A DNA stretch of 10,102 nucleotides, taken from assembly GCA_012841995.1 (NCBI GenBank), contig DUTQ01000020.1:1-10102 (forward strand). Direction: 5' to 3'. Shown one piece after another: positions 7,233-10,102 of this stretch. Source of the DNA: Thermoanaerobacterales bacterium. GTDB lineage: Bacteria > Bacillota > Thermosediminibacteria > Thermosediminibacterales > Tepidanaerobacteraceae. Both the position numbers and the translations under genes were made by a program. Positions within the stretch are counted from its first letter, which is position 1, and the number at the start of each line of letters is the position of its first letter. The notes below the pieces were generated by a model. It was not told the origin of the DNA. It saw only the letters and a program-made list of their open reading frames with translations, and made no database searches.

Positions 7233-7311
7233 AATTAAGAACCTCCCTTTCTTAAAGGTTATCCGTCTTTCTCTCTATCTAATCCGATGTTTTTATCAAA
7301 TACAAAGAATC

Positions 7312-7327
7312 AGCTTATTAGCTTATT
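7312..7327. repeat. Tandem 8-base duplication in the argS-hydrolase spacer
   Basis: AGCTTATT occurs twice back to back. It lies in the 191-base spacer, which otherwise shows only AT-rich sequence, no clear terminator after argS and no convincing promoter. It is probably a replication slippage product without function. Confidence 0.5.
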
Positions 7328-7423
7328 CAAGTATATATTCTTGGTAAATAGTGAAATTCCTGCTTTATTACTTATTTTATCCGTTTTAACTTAGTTAATT
7401 CCTGGAAATTCAACTCTTAAAAG

Positions 7424-9130
7424 CTACATACGTTCTGGTGCCTCTATACCCAAAATGCCGAAACAGTTCTGTAATACCTGTTGAACTGATTTTACAAGTA
7501 ATAACCGTCCAAAAGCCAAGTTTTTATCATCGCAAAGAACCTTACACTTATTGTAAAATGAATGGAAAATGGAAGCCAACTCCATTGTGTAATTTGTAAT
7601 TCTGTATGGGGATAAGTTTTCAGCTGCAAGCTTTATCTCGCTTGGAAAATCCGCCAACTTTTTAATAAGATCAAACTCCTCCTGTAAATGAAGGGTTCCC
7701 AAACATTTTTTTATATCATCACTACATAAGTTTTGTATTTCAGGCTGTTTTATACCTCGCTCTTGTGTCTGCCTTAAAATACTGCAAATCCTGGCATGTG
7801 CATACTGAACATAGTATACTGGGTTTTCATCTGACTGTTTTATAGCAAGGTCTATATCAAAGTCCAAATGGGTATCTGCACTTCTCAAGTTGAAAAAGAA
7901 CCTTGCCGCATCTTTCCCAACCTCATCAATGATATCAACAAGTGTTACAGCTTTGCCTGTTCGCTTTGACATCCTTGCTATTTGCCCATTTCGATATAAC
8001 ATTACTAGTTGCATGATGATTACAGTCAGCTTTTCCGGGTCATATCCAATAGCAGAAATAGCCCCCTTCATCCTGGGAACATGCCCGTGGTGGTCTGCCC
8101 CCCATATATCTATGACCCAGTCAAATCCTCGGTCAAACTTATTCTTATGATAGGCAATATCTGAAGCAAAATATGTTGGGATTCCATTGTTGCGGATAAG
8201 CACCTCATCTTTAGCTGCCCCAAATTGTGAAGCTTTAAACCATAACGCACCATCTTTTTCATATGTATGTCCATTATTGGTAAGCAGCTCAATAACTTCT
8301 TTTACTTTTCCACTTTCATGAAGGGTGTTTTCCGAGAACCAATTATCAAATTCTACTCCAAATCTCTCCAAGTCTTGTTTCATGCGTTTTAGGTTTTTAT
8401 TTAAAGCATAGTCAATAAAATATGCCCTGCGTTCAGACGAATCCACATGTAAGAACCTGTCTCCTTCTTGAGAAATTAGGTCTTTCATGTGTTGTTTTAT
8501 GTCTTCTCCGTGATAACCTCCTTCGGGTATACTGCTTTCATAACCAAGAAGCTCAAGATAGCGCGCTTCTAAAGATAGACCAAACTTTTCTATCTGATTA
8601 CCAGCATCATTTATATAAAACTCTTTTTCTACATCATAACCTGCCATTTTAAGTACTGAAGCTAGAGAGTCTCCCAAAGCTGCGCCCCGAGCATTGCCCA
8701 TGTGCATAGGGCCTGTGGGGTTTGCACTTACAAATTCCACTTGCACTTTTTTCCCTTTTCCAATATCTACTCTGCCATAATCTTGTCCTTGTTTCAAGAT
8801 ATCTATTATAACTGAATTGGCCCAGTTGGGTTTTAAATAAAAGTTAATAAAGCCTGGACCGGCAACCTCAATTTTTTCTATGTCAGTGCCGTCGGTTTCT
8901 ATTCTTTCAGCAATAATTTCACCGATCTTTCTTGGAGCCATGCGTGCCTCTTTTGCCATAACCATAGCTATGTTTGCTGCAAAATCTCCATGGCCCTTAT
9001 TCTGGGGAACCTCCAAGTAAAAATCCGGAATAGCGCAAGTTGTAATGGCATTTTCATCCATGGCTTTTTTTAGAGCCATTAGAATTACTTCTTTCAGCTT
9101 GTCTTTTGTTTGTGTTTTTATATCGTTCAT
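7424..9130 (-). CDS. argS: Arginyl-tRNA synthetase
   Basis: Charges tRNA-Arg with arginine using ATP, in the cytoplasm; a class I synthetase. At 568 residues it has the usual length. The N-terminal Add1-like tRNA-binding domain includes NKGHGDFAANIAM (44-56). The catalytic domain follows, with the HIGH-type motif ANPTGPMHMGNARG (136-149; HMGN 143-146), FYINDAGNQ (171-179) and WGADHHGHVPRMKGA (343-357). The KMSKS-like loop ARMSKRTG (385-392) lacks the leading Lys, as is common in ArgRS. The C-terminal helical anticodon-binding domain contains NPVYYVQYAHARICSIL (436-452). The start ATG at 9130 is preceded by GGGGG. No T-box leader (AGGGTGGNACCGCG) is present. It stands between the small membrane-protein gene and the hydrolase gene. 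Confidence 0.97.
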   Translation of the reverse strand: MNDIKTQTKDKLKEVILMALKKAMDENAITTCAIPDFYLEVPQNKGHGDFAANIAMVMAKEARMAPRKIGEIIAERIETDGTDIEKIEVAGPGFINFYLKPNWANSVIIDILKQGQDYGRVDIGKGKKVQVEFVSANPTGPMHMGNARGAALGDSLASVLKMAGYDVEKEFYINDAGNQIEKFGLSLEARYLELLGYESSIPEGGYHGEDIKQHMKDLISQEGDRFLHVDSSERRAYFIDYALNKNLKRMKQDLERFGVEFDNWFSENTLHESGKVKEVIELLTNNGHTYEKDGALWFKASQFGAAKDEVLIRNNGIPTYFASDIAYHKNKFDRGFDWVIDIWGADHHGHVPRMKGAISAIGYDPEKLTVIIMQLVMLYRNGQIARMSKRTGKAVTLVDIIDEVGKDAARFFFNLRSADTHLDFDIDLAIKQSDENPVYYVQYAHARICSILRQTQERGIKQPEIQNLCSDDIKKCLGTLHLQEEFDLIKKLADFPSEIKLAAENLSPYRITNYTMELASIFHSFYNKCKVLCDDKNLAFGRLLLVKSVQQVLQNCFGILGIEAPERM

Positions 9131-9162
9131 ATAATCCCCCTAATCCTACAGATATATATCAG

Positions 9163-9174
9163 AAGAACTGTCCC
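9163..9174. repeat. GGGGACAGTTCT motif in the argS leader
   Basis: On the minus strand GGGGACAGTTCT lies about 30-40 bases before the argS start, next to the palindrome GATATATATC (9151-9160). From memory, this string recurs in clostridial genomes as part of dispersed REP-like repeats. With one copy in this window, that identity is only a suggestion. Confidence 0.25.
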
Positions 9175-9211
9175 CATGATATAAATAACAAGGCCACTTT
9201 ATGACAAATTG

Positions 9212-9240
9212 ATTTTATCATTTCACAAGCCTTATTGCAA
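9212..9240 (-). promoter_or_regulatory. Putative argS promoter
   Basis: On the minus strand TTGCAA (9235-9240) is followed after 17 bases by TAAAAT (9212-9217). It lies 82 bases upstream of the argS start and downstream of the small membrane-protein stop, so argS probably has its own promoter. Confidence 0.55.
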
Positions 9241-9276
9241 CATTATATCCATTTATTACCTTTTATTGCTCTTGTT

Positions 9277-9618
9277 TTACTTTTTGTTTGAACGACGAGC
9301 TCGTTGGACTAATGCTTCAGCGCGAATCCTTGCACTCTCAAGTTCAACTTCTCCGGGGGCTCTGCCAATCTGTTTCTTGTATTCCTTGCTGAAAATTTCT
9401 AAAAATTTATCCATTTTGGCACTTCCTTTTATGCCCCATTCTTTATAATGTTCCTCAATATAATCAACAATATCAGCTGAAATGTCCATTATTATTTTAT
9501 AACGGCGGTTTTTTGAATAAATATTTATTCCGTATCCTAATAATACAGCAATAAGGGGTTCCATAACGGCTTCATTTGTAATCACTTTTGCAATAAACTT
9601 GAGCCACTCAAAATTCAT
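9277..9618 (-). CDS. Small putative membrane protein, possibly holin-LLH-like
   Basis: I do not recognise this 113-residue protein with certainty. It has one hydrophobic segment near the N terminus (about residues 18-34, MEPLIAVLLGYGINIYS), then the basic patch KNRRYK. A charged, helical C-terminal half follows (VDYIEEHYKEWGIKGSAKMDKF and later VELESARIRAEALVQRARRSNKK). A short N-terminal helix with a basic/acidic helical tail resembles phage holins of the LL-H superfamily, many of which are annotated alone in clostridial chromosomes; this is a weak inference. The ATG at 9618 is preferred over one at 9672 because GGGAGGGG lies just before it and the upstream ATG has no such site. It follows murI by 75 bases with no terminator between them. 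Confidence 0.7.
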   Translation of the reverse strand: MNFEWLKFIAKVITNEAVMEPLIAVLLGYGINIYSKNRRYKIIMDISADIVDYIEEHYKEWGIKGSAKMDKFLEIFSKEYKKQIGRAPGEVELESARIRAEALVQRARRSNKK

Positions 9619-9622
9619 ACCA

Positions 9623-9661
9623 ATCCCCTCCCTCTTTATTATGATATGCACAAGAGGGGAT
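9623..9661 (-). promoter_or_regulatory. Hairpin able to mask the ribosome-binding site of the small membrane protein
   Basis: On the minus strand ATCCCCTC (9654-9661) is perfectly complementary to GAGGGGAT (9623-9630), which contains most of the Shine-Dalgarno site before the ATG at 9618. An alternative seven-base pairing (9652-9658 with 9630-9636) covers the rest of the purine tract. Either fold would hide the site in the message, so translational control is possible; the base complementarity itself is certain. Confidence 0.5.
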
Positions 9662-9693
9662 ATGATGAGCATGTCTTTTTGCTTTTTTGCGAT

Positions 9694-10102
9694 TTAATCC
9701 AGTTCAGGGTCAATAACATTTATAGGATTTATCGGGCGGCCCAGAAATTTCTCTCCTACCTGGATAAATTTTTCAGGGTTGTCGCTTACAAAATACTGAT
9801 ATGAGGCCTTATGTTCTGGTGAACATGCAAGGTCCATGCCTTTTGATATTATTTTCACCTGTTTTGCTGTCTCATAAGCCGAATCAACTAATTTTACATC
9901 ATTTCCCATTACACTACTCAAAGTGGGCTTTAAAAGTGGATAATGAGTGCATGCCAACACCAAAGTATCTATGCCCTCTTCCTTTAGCGGCATAAGATAT
10001 GTACTGGCGGTATAAAACGCTGCCTTGTTTTCAAGCCATCCTTCTTCTACTAATGGCACAAAAAGAGGGCATGGCTTTGAATAAATCTTTATCTCTTTTG
10101 AA
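9694..10102 (-). CDS. murI: Glutamate racemase, C-terminal part (cut by the window edge)
   Basis: Makes D-glutamate from L-glutamate for peptidoglycan stem peptides, without a cofactor, in the cytoplasm. The visible part of about 136 residues runs in one open frame to the right edge. It contains KPCPLFVPLVEEGW, the family's conserved ACPLFVPLVEEG region, and LVLACTHYPLL with the second catalytic Cys followed by His. The first catalytic Cys and N-terminal domain lie outside the window. A GTG at 10059 lies inside the conserved motif and is not the true start. The stop is TAA at 9694-9696. With the FemX-like gene it is one of two cell-wall genes here. Confidence 0.95.
   Translation of the reverse strand, partial: SKEIKIYSKPCPLFVPLVEEGWLENKAAFYTASTYLMPLKEEGIDTLVLACTHYPLLKPTLSSVMGNDVKLVDSAYETAKQVKIISKGMDLACSPEHKASYQYFVSDNPEKFIQVGEKFLGRPINPINVIDPELD

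Noticed and set aside
9131..9211. Possible T-box leader for argS
   Set aside because: No T-box consensus, specifier stem or terminator-antiterminator pair is seen.
9619..9672. Longer form of the small membrane protein starting at the ATG 9672
   Set aside because: No ribosome-binding site before it; the strong site GGGAGGGG is inside this stretch and serves the ATG at 9618.

Overview
The window looks like chromosomal housekeeping sequence from a low-GC, Gram-positive, anaerobic bacterium of the class Clostridia. The evidence is the AT-rich intergenic DNA, strong GGAGG-type Shine-Dalgarno sites, sigma-A-like promoters, TTG and GTG starts, a FemX-type peptidoglycan-bridge transferase, a Lon-like protease of the AAA_32 type, and an ornithine/alanine racemase relative of amino-acid-fermenting clostridia. 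No sequence feature fixes the genus.

All well-supported complete genes lie on the minus strand, so reading order runs from high to low coordinates. It starts with the 3' part of glutamate racemase (murI, cut by the right edge) and a 113-residue putative one-helix membrane protein. Next come arginyl-tRNA synthetase (argS), a GTG-started metallo-beta-lactamase-fold hydrolase closed by a good intrinsic terminator, and CTP synthase (pyrG) with its own near-consensus promoter and a terminator. Then follow a FemX-type aminoacyltransferase and a Lon-like ATP-dependent protease, overlapping or abutting as one operon. After a 314-base intergenic stretch comes the N-terminal part of an alanine/ornithine racemase-family protein.

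The functions are mostly independent: cell-wall precursor supply (murI, FemX-like), tRNA charging (argS), pyrimidine nucleotide synthesis (pyrG) and protein quality control (Lon-like). I see no CRISPR array, no intact insertion sequence, no tRNA or rRNA gene, and no convincing new multi-gene system.

The most unusual part is the left 130 bases. The racemase gene stops at a run of seven T residues just before its expected continuation. A few dozen bases on, a short stretch in the opposite orientation encodes what looks like a later block of the same racemase family. A perfect 15-base inverted repeat brackets the junction, so this is either a real inversion/deletion scar or an assembly foldback. 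Other points of interest are a Gln-to-His change beside the catalytic cysteine of CTP synthase, a hairpin able to mask the ribosome-binding site of the small membrane protein, and two short motifs that may belong to dispersed repeats.
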